A DNA stretch of 64,000 bases from Sphingomonas glacialis. GTDB lineage: Bacteria; Pseudomonadota; Alphaproteobacteria; Sphingomonadales; Sphingomonadaceae. The notes below the pieces were generated by a model that worked only from the letters and a program-made list of their open reading frames with translations, was not told the origin of the DNA and searched no databases. The number at the start of each line of letters is the position of its first letter. The stretch's first letter is position 1. Made by a program: the position numbers and the translations under genes. Below, in pieces: positions 17,978-26,621 of the stretch. Where the stretch lies: assembly GCF_014653575.1 (NCBI RefSeq), contig NZ_BNAQ01000002.1:310001-374000 (forward strand), written 5' to 3'.

Positions 17978-18445
17978 TCAAACCTCGACGTAGGTTGCCG
18001 CTACCTCGACCGGAAAGTTTACCGACCGCGCGATGAAGCAGTGCGCGTGGATCTGCGCGTGGATCGCATCCGCCACCGTCAGGTCACTCCCCGCCGCGAC
18101 CTCGATCCGAGGCCGCAGCACTGCCTTGACGAAGCACCCGGTGCCGTCGGGCGCGCTCTCGCCCATGCCGAGCGGATCGTCGGCATAGCCGGTCACCACG
18201 ACGCCAGCGACGCTCGCCAGATGCAGGTACCACAGCATGTGGCACCCCGCTAAGCTCGCCAGCAACAGGTCCTCGGGGTTGGGCAACGCCGGATCGCCGC
18301 CGAGCCGCGGATCGTTCGAGCACGCCACCACCGCCCCACCGGGCGTCGCGATGTCCCACGTCCGGTCGTAACCGCGATAGGTAGAGGTCCCCGCCCCGCG
18401 GTCGCCCGTCCAGGCGATTCGCGCGGTGAAATCGTGTTGTGTCAT
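17978..18445 (-). CDS. OsmC family peroxiredoxin-like protein
   Basis: 155 residues. Both redox cysteines of the OsmC/Ohr fold are in place: LASLAGCHMLWYLHLA and, near the C-terminus, IHAHCFIARSVNFPVEV. PNPEDLLLASLAGC is the typical central helix. Such enzymes reduce organic hydroperoxides with dithiol cofactors in the cytoplasm. The start overlaps the stop of the upstream chloride channel gene as ATGA, so both are probably one transcript. Subfamily (OsmC versus YhfA/SACOL-like) is not decided. Confidence 0.9.
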   Translation of the reverse strand: MTQHDFTARIAWTGDRGAGTSTYRGYDRTWDIATPGGAVVACSNDPRLGGDPALPNPEDLLLASLAGCHMLWYLHLASVAGVVVTGYADDPLGMGESAPDGTGCFVKAVLRPRIEVAAGSDLTVADAIHAQIHAHCFIARSVNFPVEVAATYVEV

Positions 18446-19785
18446 GCCTTACCCTCCACCAGCGCCACGAACGGTTTGGCGAGCCCGTGATACAGCCGCT
18501 CACGGCACACCAATGTGCTCGCCGCATCGGCGATCAGCGCGGTCGCGAACAGCGGCAGGATCAGCCCGCGCGCCGCGGTCGCCTCCATCACGATGATCAC
18601 CGCGGTCAGCGGCGCGCGCACCACGCCGACGAAATAGGCGGTCATGCCGAGCAGAACGACCGCACCCGCCGGCTCACCCGCAAACAGCCCGGTCAGCAGA
18701 TTGCCGAACCCCGCCCCCACCGCGAGCGATGGCGCGAAAATGCCGCCCGGCGCGCCGCTGAGCGTCGTGGCGAGCGCTGCGAGGAACTTAGCCGGCCCGA
18801 ACCAGTCCGACTGGCCATGCCCTTCGACCAAGGCGCGCGTCGCGCCATAGCCAGTGCCCCACGTCGCGCCCCCGGTGACAATCCCGAGCAGCGCGACAAC
18901 CAACCCGCATCCGCCAGCGAACAGGATCGGATGCGCCCGCGCCGCCGCGATCGGCCGCCAGCGCGCGCCCGCAAAGCCGAGCACCAGCCGCGAGAACAGC
19001 CCGCCCGCGGCACCGCCGAGCACGCCTGCAACCGGGGTGACGAGCAAGACCGCCGACACTCCCAGCGTCTCGTGCATCACGCCGAAATAGACATAGTCGC
19101 CCGCGATCCCGAGGCTCACCAGGCCCGCGATCATCACCGCCCCCATCACCAGCACCGCGACACGCTGCTCGTAAGCGGCCGCAAGCTCCTCGATCGCGAA
19201 GGCAACCCCCGCGAGCGGCGTGTTGAACGCCGCCGCCACACCCGCTGCGCCGCCCGCGATCAGCACGCCCGAGGTGATCGGCACGCGCAGATAGCGATGG
19301 ACCTTCACCATGATCGCCGCGCTGATCTGCACCGTCGGCCCCTCGCGCCCGACCGACGCGCCGCCGAACAGCATCACGATCGTCAGCACGAGTTTGACGC
19401 ACGCCGTCCACAGCGAGACGAGCGCGTTGCTCGGCGGCGTATCGGGCGCGCGGCTGGCGGCAATCACCTGCGGAATACCCGATCCGCGGGCGTAGGGCGC
19501 GGTACGGTGCGTCACCCACACGACCAGCGCGAACACCGCCGGGGTCAAAGCGAGCGGCGCATACGGGAAGCGCGCGACGAACACATCGAAAACCGCCTGC
19601 GCGCGGTCGCTCGCCCCGGCAAACAGCAACGCGACCAGCCCGAGCAGTACCGCGCCGACCCCGGTCGCCAGCCGCCGCCGCAACCGACCGATTTGCATCC
19701 CGGCCTGGCGCGCACCGCGTCGGCGCCACACGATCGAGACGAGGCGGACGGCATAAGGCGCATTGCGATTCATGCCCGCGCTCAT
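18442..19785 (-). CDS. clcA: ClC-family chloride channel / H+-Cl- antiporter
   Basis: 447 residues from ATG 19785 (an ATG four codons later is also possible). The selectivity motifs are complete: GSGIPQV, GREGPTVQ with the gating Glu, and GAPGGIFAPSLAVGAG. The internal proton-pathway glutamate of antiporters is conserved in FNTPLAGVAFAIEEL (the second Glu corresponds to E203 of the E. coli protein), so exchange rather than a passive channel is likely. About ten hydrophobic segments; no C-terminal CBS domains. Members contribute to acid resistance. Co-transcribed with the downstream osmC-like gene by overlap. The frame stays open upstream but is antisense to the GST gene. Confidence 0.93.
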   Translation of the reverse strand: MSAGMNRNAPYAVRLVSIVWRRRGARQAGMQIGRLRRRLATGVGAVLLGLVALLFAGASDRAQAVFDVFVARFPYAPLALTPAVFALVVWVTHRTAPYARGSGIPQVIAASRAPDTPPSNALVSLWTACVKLVLTIVMLFGGASVGREGPTVQISAAIMVKVHRYLRVPITSGVLIAGGAAGVAAAFNTPLAGVAFAIEELAAAYEQRVAVLVMGAVMIAGLVSLGIAGDYVYFGVMHETLGVSAVLLVTPVAGVLGGAAGGLFSRLVLGFAGARWRPIAAARAHPILFAGGCGLVVALLGIVTGGATWGTGYGATRALVEGHGQSDWFGPAKFLAALATTLSGAPGGIFAPSLAVGAGFGNLLTGLFAGEPAGAVVLLGMTAYFVGVVRAPLTAVIIVMEATAARGLILPLFATALIADAASTLVCRERLYHGLAKPFVALVEGKA

Positions 19786-19857
19786 GCGCGATTGCGGCGC
19801 TGGACACCACCCGCGGATGCGGTTGCGCGGCGTTCCGCGCTCGCTTAGGCAGGGGCC

Positions 19858-20526
19858 ATGAAACTCATCATCGGCAACAAGGCCTATTCCTCCTGGTCGC
19901 TGCGCGGCTGGCTCGCGTGCAAGCAATCGGACTTGCTGTTCGAAGAAGCCGTCGTGCCGCTCTACGACGCCGAGTGGGACAAGCGCCGCGAAGGCGACGA
20001 ATTCGCTCCTTCCTCGGGCAAGGTGCCGATCCTGTGGGATGGCGACGCCGTGGTGTGGGACAGCCTCGCGATCGTCGAATACCTCGCCGAGAAGACCTCG
20101 CGCGACCTGTTCTGGCCGGCCGATGACGCCGCGCGCGCGATGGCTCGGTCGATGGCGGCGGAGATGCATTCGAGCTTCACCGCTTTGCGCCGCAAGCACA
20201 GCATGAACGTCCGCCAGATCTTCCCGCCCGCCCAGCCCGACGCCGACGTGCTCGCCGATCTCGAGCGGATCATGGAGCTGTGGGCACAGGCGCGCGCGCG
20301 CTTCGGCGGCGAGGGCGATTTCCTGTTCGGCGCGTTCGGCGCGGCCGACATCATGTACGCGCCGGTCGTGACGCGGATCGTCACCTACAGCCTGCCGATC
20401 GCGCGCTTTGCAGCACCCTATATGGACGCGGTGCTCCACCACCCGTTTATGCAGGACTGGATCGCGAGCGCGCAGGAAGAGGAATGGGTGATCGAGCAAT
20501 TCGAGCAGCCGGCGCCGACGGCCTGA
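19858..20526 (+). CDS. Glutathione S-transferase family protein
   Basis: 222 residues. N-terminal thioredoxin-like domain: LIIGNKAYSSWSLRGWLACK with a Ser in the catalytic position, then GKVPILWDGDAVVWDSLAI with the cis-Pro and the Glu/Asp-Ser glutathione contact. All-alpha C-terminal domain with FGAADIMYAPVVTRIVTY, the conserved N-capping region. Cytosolic; substrate unknown. Single gene, divergent from clcA with about 70 bases between, and followed by a family C repeat. Confidence 0.9.
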   Translation: MKLIIGNKAYSSWSLRGWLACKQSDLLFEEAVVPLYDAEWDKRREGDEFAPSSGKVPILWDGDAVVWDSLAIVEYLAEKTSRDLFWPADDAARAMARSMAAEMHSSFTALRRKHSMNVRQIFPPAQPDADVLADLERIMELWAQARARFGGEGDFLFGAFGAADIMYAPVVTRIVTYSLPIARFAAPYMDAVLHHPFMQDWIASAQEEEWVIEQFEQPAPTA

Positions 20527-20536
20527 CACTCCAAAT

Positions 20537-20627
20537 CCGTTCGGGCTGCGCCTGCCGAAGCCCTGCTCTTAGCACGCTGAACGCCAGCCTGCTGCGAGGT
20601 GCCCTTCGACAGGCTCAGGGCGAACGG
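20537..20627. repeat. Family C paired palindrome between gst and the cupin gene
   Basis: Begins CCGTTCGGGCTGCGCCTGCC at 20537 and ends with TTCGACAGGCTCAGGGCGAA running to CGG at 20627. Same family as the copy at 57734-57817. Lies between convergent genes. Confidence 0.8.
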
Positions 20628-20656
20628 CACATGGTTCAGCCTGGGTAGAAGCGACG

Positions 20657-21121
20657 CTACGGCACGCGCTCGGTCCGATACGGCGTCCCGTCCTTCCGCT
20701 CGTAACGGCCGGGCAGGAAGCGCATGTCGATATCGGAATACTCCCCGCCCTGCAGCCGCGGCCCCGCGCCGATCGCGACGAACACGCAGGCCGTGTCGCT
20801 GCGGTTCTGCAGATGGTGCCCGTCCGCGACCCCCGCCGCGAACGTCGCGACGTCGCCCGCGCGCAACAGCGTCTCACCGCCGTCCTCGACCAGCACCGCC
20901 TCGCCCGACAGCATCACGACCAGTTCGTCCTCATCGGCATGCCAGTGCCGCTGCGACGACCAGCCGCCGGGTTCGAGCGTGACATGGCTCGCCCCGAAAT
21001 GCGTCAGCCCAGCAAGCGGCGCGAGCCGGCGGTACCAGCGCCCCTGCACCGGCGCATCGAACGGCGGCGGATAGCCCGTCGCGTTGGTTTGCGGGATTGT
21101 ATCGAGGTCGAGCTTGGGCAA
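20657..21121 (-). CDS. Cupin-domain protein
   Basis: 154 residues from TTG 21121, chosen because it gives the family-like start MPKLDLDTIPQTNATGYPPP and has GGAGG five bases upstream. An ATG four codons earlier (21133) is the alternative, and it would overlap the divergent dapE start codon. Single cupin fold: motif 1 HWHADEDELVVMLSGEA (metal-binding H-x-H-x4-E), motif 2 AGVADGHHLQNRS. C-terminal RFLPGRYERKDGTPY is common in this group. Unknown substrate; often annotated as a small-molecule isomerase or dioxygenase-like protein. Confidence 0.82.
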   Translation of the reverse strand: MPKLDLDTIPQTNATGYPPPFDAPVQGRWYRRLAPLAGLTHFGASHVTLEPGGWSSQRHWHADEDELVVMLSGEAVLVEDGGETLLRAGDVATFAAGVADGHHLQNRSDTACVFVAIGAGPRLQGGEYSDIDMRFLPGRYERKDGTPYRTERVP

Positions 21122-21131
21122 TGTCGCCTCC

Positions 21132-22268
21132 ATGGATAGCACCCCGAACCTGCCCGATTGCGTCACCCTCGCCAAGGCGCTGCTCGCTTGCGAGAGCGTG
21201 CCCCCGGCGCGGGGCACCGTGTTCGACGTGGTCGAAGCCGCGCTGCTGCCGCTTGGCTTCACGGTCGATCGGTTTACCCTCGGTGAAGCCCCCGACGGCC
21301 CGGTCGAGAACCTGCTTGCGACGCGCGGCGGCACCGGCGCGCATCTCGCCTTTGCCGGGCATCTCGACGTCGTGCCCCCCGGCGAGGGTTGGACGAGCGG
21401 CGCGTTCGCGCCCGAGATTCGCGGCGACTTGCTCTACGGCCGCGGCGCGGTCGACATGAAGGGCGCGATCGCCGCGTTCATCGCCGCAATCCCCGCCGAG
21501 CCCACCGCCCCGCTCAGCTTGATCCTGACCGGCGACGAGGAAGGCCCCGCCACCTACGGCACGCGCAGCCTGATCGAGCGGATGGCGGAAACGGGCGTCC
21601 GCCCCGATTTCTGCCTCGTCGGCGAACCGACCTCGTCGGCAATGCTCGGCGACATGGTCAAGATCGGCCGCCGCGGCTCGGTCAATCTGTGGATCGCGGT
21701 GCCGGGCAAGCAGGGCCATGTCGCCTACCCCCACCTCGCCGACAATCCGATCCCGCGGCTGATCGCGATACTCGCCGAGATCGACGCCATCGTGCTCGAC
21801 ACGGGCAATGCCTGGTTCCAGCCGTCGAACATCGAGGTCACCGACATCACCGTCGGCAACCCGGCCACCAACATCATCCCGGCCAAGGCGAGCGCGCGGC
21901 TGAGCATCCGCTTCAACGACGAGCAGCGCGGGGGCGCTCTGGTCGAGCGGATCGAAGCGCTCGTCCGTCGGCATGATCCCGCCGCAATCGTCACCGCGCG
22001 GATATCGGGCGAAGCCTTCCTCACCGCGCCGGGCGCGTTCTCCGCGCTGATCGGCGCCGCGATCGAAGCGCAGACCGGTTTTGCGCCCGCGCTGTCGACC
22101 ACGGGCGGGACGTCCGATGCGCGTTTCCTCTCGGCGCTGTGCCCGACAGTCGAATTCGGGTTGGTCAACGCAACGATGCACAAGCTCGACGAAGCCGTGG
22201 CGCTCGCCGACTTGACCGCGCTCACCGCGATCTATGCCGAGATCATCGCGCGGGTCGCACAGCTTTAA
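21132..22268 (+). CDS. dapE: Succinyl-diaminopimelate desuccinylase
   Basis: 378 residues from ATG 21132. M20 dinuclear zinc peptidase: FAGHLDVVPPG (His-x-Asp ligands), GRGAVDMKGAIAAF (bridging Asp), TGDEEGPATYGTR (catalytic Glu-Glu) and GEPTS. The dimerisation lid (RRGSVNLWIAVPGKQGHVAYPHLADNP) and C-terminal TTGGTSDARF with its conserved residues are present. Releases succinate from N-succinyl-diaminopimelate in lysine and peptidoglycan precursor synthesis. Other dap genes are not in the window. There is no room for a promoter between its start and the divergent cupin gene. Confidence 0.95.
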   Translation: MDSTPNLPDCVTLAKALLACESVPPARGTVFDVVEAALLPLGFTVDRFTLGEAPDGPVENLLATRGGTGAHLAFAGHLDVVPPGEGWTSGAFAPEIRGDLLYGRGAVDMKGAIAAFIAAIPAEPTAPLSLILTGDEEGPATYGTRSLIERMAETGVRPDFCLVGEPTSSAMLGDMVKIGRRGSVNLWIAVPGKQGHVAYPHLADNPIPRLIAILAEIDAIVLDTGNAWFQPSNIEVTDITVGNPATNIIPAKASARLSIRFNDEQRGGALVERIEALVRRHDPAAIVTARISGEAFLTAPGAFSALIGAAIEAQTGFAPALSTTGGTSDARFLSALCPTVEFGLVNATMHKLDEAVALADLTALTAIYAEIIARVAQL

Positions 22269-22378
22269 CCGAGTCCAAATCATCGAGCTTCGGTGCGACT
22301 CGTGGATATTCCTACGTTTTCGTGGACGCGAGTCGGCAGATGCGATACGCATAGAATTAACCTTAACGGTGCGCGGGC

Positions 22379-23518
22379 ATGCCGATCGATCCCTGGTTCC
22401 TGATTGCGATCGCGTGCAGCGTGGCCGGCTATGGCCTGTACTTGGTCGGGCTGCGTCGGCACCTCGTCCAGCCCAACCGCGCCTCCTGGCTGATCTGGAG
22501 CGCCGCCACCACCGTCGAGGCCGCCACCTACGCCGCGGTCAACCCGAACGCGCTCCCCGGCTGGGTGTTCGCGCTGTCGGCTCTCGCATGCGCCGCGGTG
22601 ACGATCGGGATCTGGCGCCGCTCGGTGTGGAGCGCGCCGTCGCGCGGCGAGCTGTTCTGCACCGGCACTTGCCTTGCCGCGCTGACGCTGTGGATCGTTT
22701 CGCACAATGCCTTCTGGGCGCATATGCTCGTGGTGGTCGCGGTGCCGGTGAGCTTCTGGCCGACTTGGCAAAGCGTGCTGCAGGACCGCACGCGCGAACG
22801 CTCGCCTGCCTGGGGCCTGTGGTCGATCGGCGACCTTGCGACGCTGCTCGTCGCGACCCGCAGCGGCGACCAGCACGTCGGCGAATATGCCTATATCCTC
22901 GTCGAATTGCTGTGCCACGCCAGCGTGTGGTTCATGGTCGGCCTGGCGACGATCAACCCGCTGCGCTCGCTCGGCTTCCGGCAGGGCCGCTTCTACGTGC
23001 TCGACGCGTACGGCCCCGCCGCCAATCTGTTCGCGGTCGGTGAGACGCATCTCGGCAAGGCGGTCTATGCCGCACAGGGCTTTGCCGAAGGCGACGCGAT
23101 CATCCGCTTCACCGGTCGCCGCTTCCGCGCGGACCAGGTGCCCAGCCTGATGCGCGGATCGAGCGATCGCTTCGTCCAAGTGACGCCGCAGCATTTCATG
23201 GGGCCATCGGGCAAGATCGACGATCTCATCAACCATAGCTGCGACCCCAATGCTGGGCTGCGCTTCGCCGGCGGCAGCGTGACGCTGGTCGCGGTGCGCG
23301 ACATCGCAGCGGGCGAGGAGATCGCGTGGGACTATTCGACGACCCTCGCCGAATCGAACTGGCACATGATCTGCCAGTGCCGCAGCGCCGACTGCCGCCG
23401 CGTCATCGGCAATTTCTCGACGCTGTCGCAGGAGCGTCAGGAGTGGTTTCGCGCGCGCAATCTCGTCGCGCCGTATCTGCGCCGCCGCGACGCGGTGACG
23501 CGCGACCGGGCGGCGTAG
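22379..23518 (+). CDS. Membrane-anchored SET-domain protein (putative lysine methyltransferase)
   Basis: 379 residues. The N-terminal half (1-195) has about seven hydrophobic segments (roughly 6-26, 37-56, 62-80, 93-110, 112-130, 146-160, 168-193). The C-terminal half (about 203-345) is a SET domain: GKAVYAAQGFAEGDAIIRFTG, the cofactor motif NHSCDPN (285-291), GEEIAWDY (312-319) with the catalytic Tyr, and a post-SET zinc triad C332-x-C334-x4-C339. SET enzymes methylate protein lysines using S-adenosylmethionine. Both halves are in one uninterrupted frame. Substrate unknown. No partner gene is obvious: dapE lies upstream and a hybrid kinase converges downstream. Confidence 0.85.
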   Translation: MPIDPWFLIAIACSVAGYGLYLVGLRRHLVQPNRASWLIWSAATTVEAATYAAVNPNALPGWVFALSALACAAVTIGIWRRSVWSAPSRGELFCTGTCLAALTLWIVSHNAFWAHMLVVVAVPVSFWPTWQSVLQDRTRERSPAWGLWSIGDLATLLVATRSGDQHVGEYAYILVELLCHASVWFMVGLATINPLRSLGFRQGRFYVLDAYGPAANLFAVGETHLGKAVYAAQGFAEGDAIIRFTGRRFRADQVPSLMRGSSDRFVQVTPQHFMGPSGKIDDLINHSCDPNAGLRFAGGSVTLVAVRDIAAGEEIAWDYSTTLAESNWHMICQCRSADCRRVIGNFSTLSQERQEWFRARNLVAPYLRRRDAVTRDRAA

Positions 23519-23525
23519 CGCAGCC

Positions 23526-26498
23526 CTACGCCCCCAGCATCGTGCGGATCCGCTCGACCAGCGCCTCCATCGCGAACGGCTTGGCGAGCAACGCCATCCC
23601 CGGCTCGAGCGCGCCGTCGCCGACGACGGCATTCTCGGCAAAGCCCGTGATGAACAGCACCGGCAGCGTCGGCCGCGCGACCCGCGCGGCGTCGGCGACT
23701 TGCCGGCCGTTGAGGCCGCCGGGCAACCCGACATCGGTTACCAGCAAATCGATCCGCTCGGCCGAACGCAGCAGTTCGAGCGCCGCCGCGCCGGTCTCGG
23801 CCTCGAGCGCGACATAGCCGAGCTCGCCGAGCACTTCGCTCACCAGCATCCGCACGCTCGGCTCGTCATCGACGACGAGCACGGTCTCGCCGCGCCGCGC
23901 GGCGCCGAGCGTGGGCCCCGTCTGGGCAGGCGCGCGGTCACCGACCGCGCCGTCATGCCGTGGCAGATACAGGCAGATCGTCGTCCCTTCGCCGAGCGTC
24001 GAGTGGATCTGGATCTGCCCACCCGATTGCCGGACGAAGCCGTAGATCATCGACAGGCCGAGCCCCGTTCCCTGCCCGATCGGCTTGGTCGTGAAGAACG
24101 GATCGAACGCGCGGGCGATGACGTCGGCACGCATCCCCGTCCCCGAATCGGCGACGCACACTACGAGATATGCGCCGGGCGGGAGGTCGCGCACTGCCGC
24201 CGCGGACGGATCGAAAGTCTCGTTATGCGCCGTGATCCGCACCGTCCCGCCAGCCGGGCTCGCATCGCGCGCATTGATACACAGGTTGAGCAGCGCATTC
24301 TCGAGCTGGTTGGCGTCGGCCAGCACTGGCCAGCTGTTGGGCTGCGCGGCGATCTCGAGCGTGATCGACGGGCCGAGCGTGCCACGGACGAGATCCTCCA
24401 TCCCGGCGATCAGCTGCGGGACATCGACCGGGCGCGGATCGAGCGGCTGGCGGCGCGAGAACGCGAGCAACCGGTGCGTCAACGCCGCCGCGCGCACCGC
24501 GCCGGCCTGCGCCGCATTGATGTAGCGCGGCAGGTCTTCGGTGCGCCCCTGCGTCACCCGCAGCTGCATCAGCTCTAGCGCGCCCGAAATGCCCGTCAGC
24601 AGATTGTTGAAGTCATGCGCGAGCCCCCCGGTGAGCTGGCCAACCGCTTCCATCTTCTGTGCTTGGCGCAATCGCTCCTCGAGCTCGCGCTGGCGGCTGA
24701 CATCGACGCCGACGCCGACGACGGTCTCCCGTCCGCCAGCCGCGTCGTGCTGGACATGGTTGCGCGCCATCACCCAGCGCACGCTGCCATCGGGCAGCCG
24801 CAGGCGATATTCGTGCGCGCCGTCCTGTCCGGTCTTGCGCGCAAGCTCGACGGCGGCCGTCAGAATCGCTTGGTCATCGGGATGGACCCGCGCCGCGACA
24901 TCGGCGAGCGAGACCCCCGTTTCCAATTGCTCGGGGGTAAAGCCGTACAGCTCGGCAAAGCCGATTTCGCCATCGAACCGGTCGCGCGCGACGTCATAGG
25001 TCCAGACCCCGATGCCCTCCATCGCGTTGAGCACGATCCGCGTACGGGCATCGGCGGCCCGCAACGCGGCCTGCTGGCGCCTCTCTTCGGTAATATCGCG
25101 CGCGTTGGTGTAGAGCCGGTCGCCGACCAGCGTCGTCTGCCAGGCAAAGATACGATAGCCGCCGTCGCGCGTGCGCAGCCGCCGTTCGAGCCGATGCGTC
25201 GTTCCGGCCGCCGCGATCTGCGCGATCTCGGCCGAGCTGCCGCCTTCGTCGTCGGGATGTCGCAGCCACTGGCTGTCGCGCCCGACGATCTCCTCGTTCG
25301 ACCAGCCGAGCGCGCGCTCCCACGCAGGATTAACCGCAATCCAGGACCCGTCCTGCTCGGCAATGCCAAGCAGATCGGTGCTGAACTCCCACAATTGATC
25401 GCGCTCCGCAGTTCGCGCCGCGACCTTGCGCGCAAGGTCGGCGTTGAGCGCGCGCAACTCGGTCACCGCGCGGACCCGCGCGACCGCGTCCCAGCTGAGC
25501 TCGGCGACCTCCTCGACCAAGGCGATCTCGCCACGCGTCCACGCGCGCGGCTCGGCATGGCTGACATAGAGCGCACCTTGCAATGCGCCGCCACGCACCA
25601 GCGGAACGCTCAGCCCGGCCTTGGTCCCGATCGCGCCGAGGACGACCGGCGGTGGCGCGGCCGGATCGTCGGGAGCGTTGAATACCAGCGTGTTGCCGCG
25701 TTGCACGGTCTTGCCGATGATCTTGCCGAACACCGCCGAAGGCGTCGTGCCCGTCAGCGGCGGCAAGCGTCCGCTGACCCAGCACGCTCCGTAGATCAGC
25801 AGATCCTCGGGCGTGACCTCGAAAAATCCGACCCGGTCGACCTCGAGGAACCGCCCCAACGCCTCGGCCGTGCGCTGCATGACGTCATCCGGGCTTGGCT
25901 GGATGCGCTGTTCCTCGACGAGGGTCAGGATGAAATCGCGCTCGCGCTTCGCCGCGCGCAAGGCATTGTCGGTCTCGACATAGTCGGTCACCTCGAGGCC
26001 CTGGTTGAACAGGCCGACGACCGTGCCGTTCTCGTCCTGGATCGGCGAAATGTTGTAGGTCCAATAGGTGAGCGTCGGTACCCCGTCGCGCAGCATGGTC
26101 ACTGGCTGTGACGAGAAGGTCGCGCCTTCGCCGGTCTCGAACGCCCGCCGGAAGTGCGGCTCGATCATCGACCACAATTCAGGCCGCGTCTCCGCCACCG
26201 GACGCGCGAGCTTCGACGCGTCGGGACCGGCCATGCCGGTCCACGCAGCATTGAAGATCAGCCAGAAGTCCGCCCCCCAATAGACCGCGCTCGGGAAGCG
26301 CGCGCGCAGGCACAGGCTGACACTCAGCTTGAGCGTGGCGGGCCAATCCTCGGGGGGCCCGAGCGGATGCCCGCTCCAGTCGTGGGTGCGCAACAGCGTC
26401 GCGATCGGCCCCGCACCGTCGAGAAAGCGCAGCTTTGCCGAGATCGATTCCACATTCGACCTCGGGACGAGATCGGGTACGGGATGTTCAACGGCCAT
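23526..26498 (-). CDS. Hybrid sensor histidine kinase with PAS/GAF sensors and receiver
   Basis: 990 residues, no membrane segment, so cytosolic. Order: PAS-like region (about 25-170, HDWSGHPLGPPEDWPATLK opening), GAF (about 195-345), PAS (about 370-475) and PAS/PAC (about 485-610, HPDDQAILTAAVELARKTGQ), HisKA with phospho-His H628 in GGLAHDFNNLLTGI, HATPase (NARDASP, DSGTGM, GQGTGLGLSM), then a receiver (871-990) with phospho-acceptor D922 in LVTDVGLPGG and the conserved Lys in AKPF. The H-box type and the C-terminal receiver resemble light- or redox-sensing HWE-like kinases in sphingomonads, but no chromophore cysteine is seen. Signal and output partner unknown. Confidence 0.92.
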   Translation of the reverse strand: MAVEHPVPDLVPRSNVESISAKLRFLDGAGPIATLLRTHDWSGHPLGPPEDWPATLKLSVSLCLRARFPSAVYWGADFWLIFNAAWTGMAGPDASKLARPVAETRPELWSMIEPHFRRAFETGEGATFSSQPVTMLRDGVPTLTYWTYNISPIQDENGTVVGLFNQGLEVTDYVETDNALRAAKRERDFILTLVEEQRIQPSPDDVMQRTAEALGRFLEVDRVGFFEVTPEDLLIYGACWVSGRLPPLTGTTPSAVFGKIIGKTVQRGNTLVFNAPDDPAAPPPVVLGAIGTKAGLSVPLVRGGALQGALYVSHAEPRAWTRGEIALVEEVAELSWDAVARVRAVTELRALNADLARKVAARTAERDQLWEFSTDLLGIAEQDGSWIAVNPAWERALGWSNEEIVGRDSQWLRHPDDEGGSSAEIAQIAAAGTTHRLERRLRTRDGGYRIFAWQTTLVGDRLYTNARDITEERRQQAALRAADARTRIVLNAMEGIGVWTYDVARDRFDGEIGFAELYGFTPEQLETGVSLADVAARVHPDDQAILTAAVELARKTGQDGAHEYRLRLPDGSVRWVMARNHVQHDAAGGRETVVGVGVDVSRQRELEERLRQAQKMEAVGQLTGGLAHDFNNLLTGISGALELMQLRVTQGRTEDLPRYINAAQAGAVRAAALTHRLLAFSRRQPLDPRPVDVPQLIAGMEDLVRGTLGPSITLEIAAQPNSWPVLADANQLENALLNLCINARDASPAGGTVRITAHNETFDPSAAAVRDLPPGAYLVVCVADSGTGMRADVIARAFDPFFTTKPIGQGTGLGLSMIYGFVRQSGGQIQIHSTLGEGTTICLYLPRHDGAVGDRAPAQTGPTLGAARRGETVLVVDDEPSVRMLVSEVLGELGYVALEAETGAAALELLRSAERIDLLVTDVGLPGGLNGRQVADAARVARPTLPVLFITGFAENAVVGDGALEPGMALLAKPFAMEALVERIRTMLGA

Positions 26499-26621
26499 AG
26501 GCTCAGATCTCGCACATGGGCACGGCAGCGCCGGACGGCGGCGACCAAAGCGTGCGAGCTCATGGCAAGGCTGTCAACACGGCACGATACGGCCGAAAAA
26601 ATTAAGCAATATTAGCGTGCC

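Noticed and set aside
18439..19848. A 469-codon open frame opposite clcA
   Set aside because: Antisense to a channel gene with all signature motifs; no family similarity.
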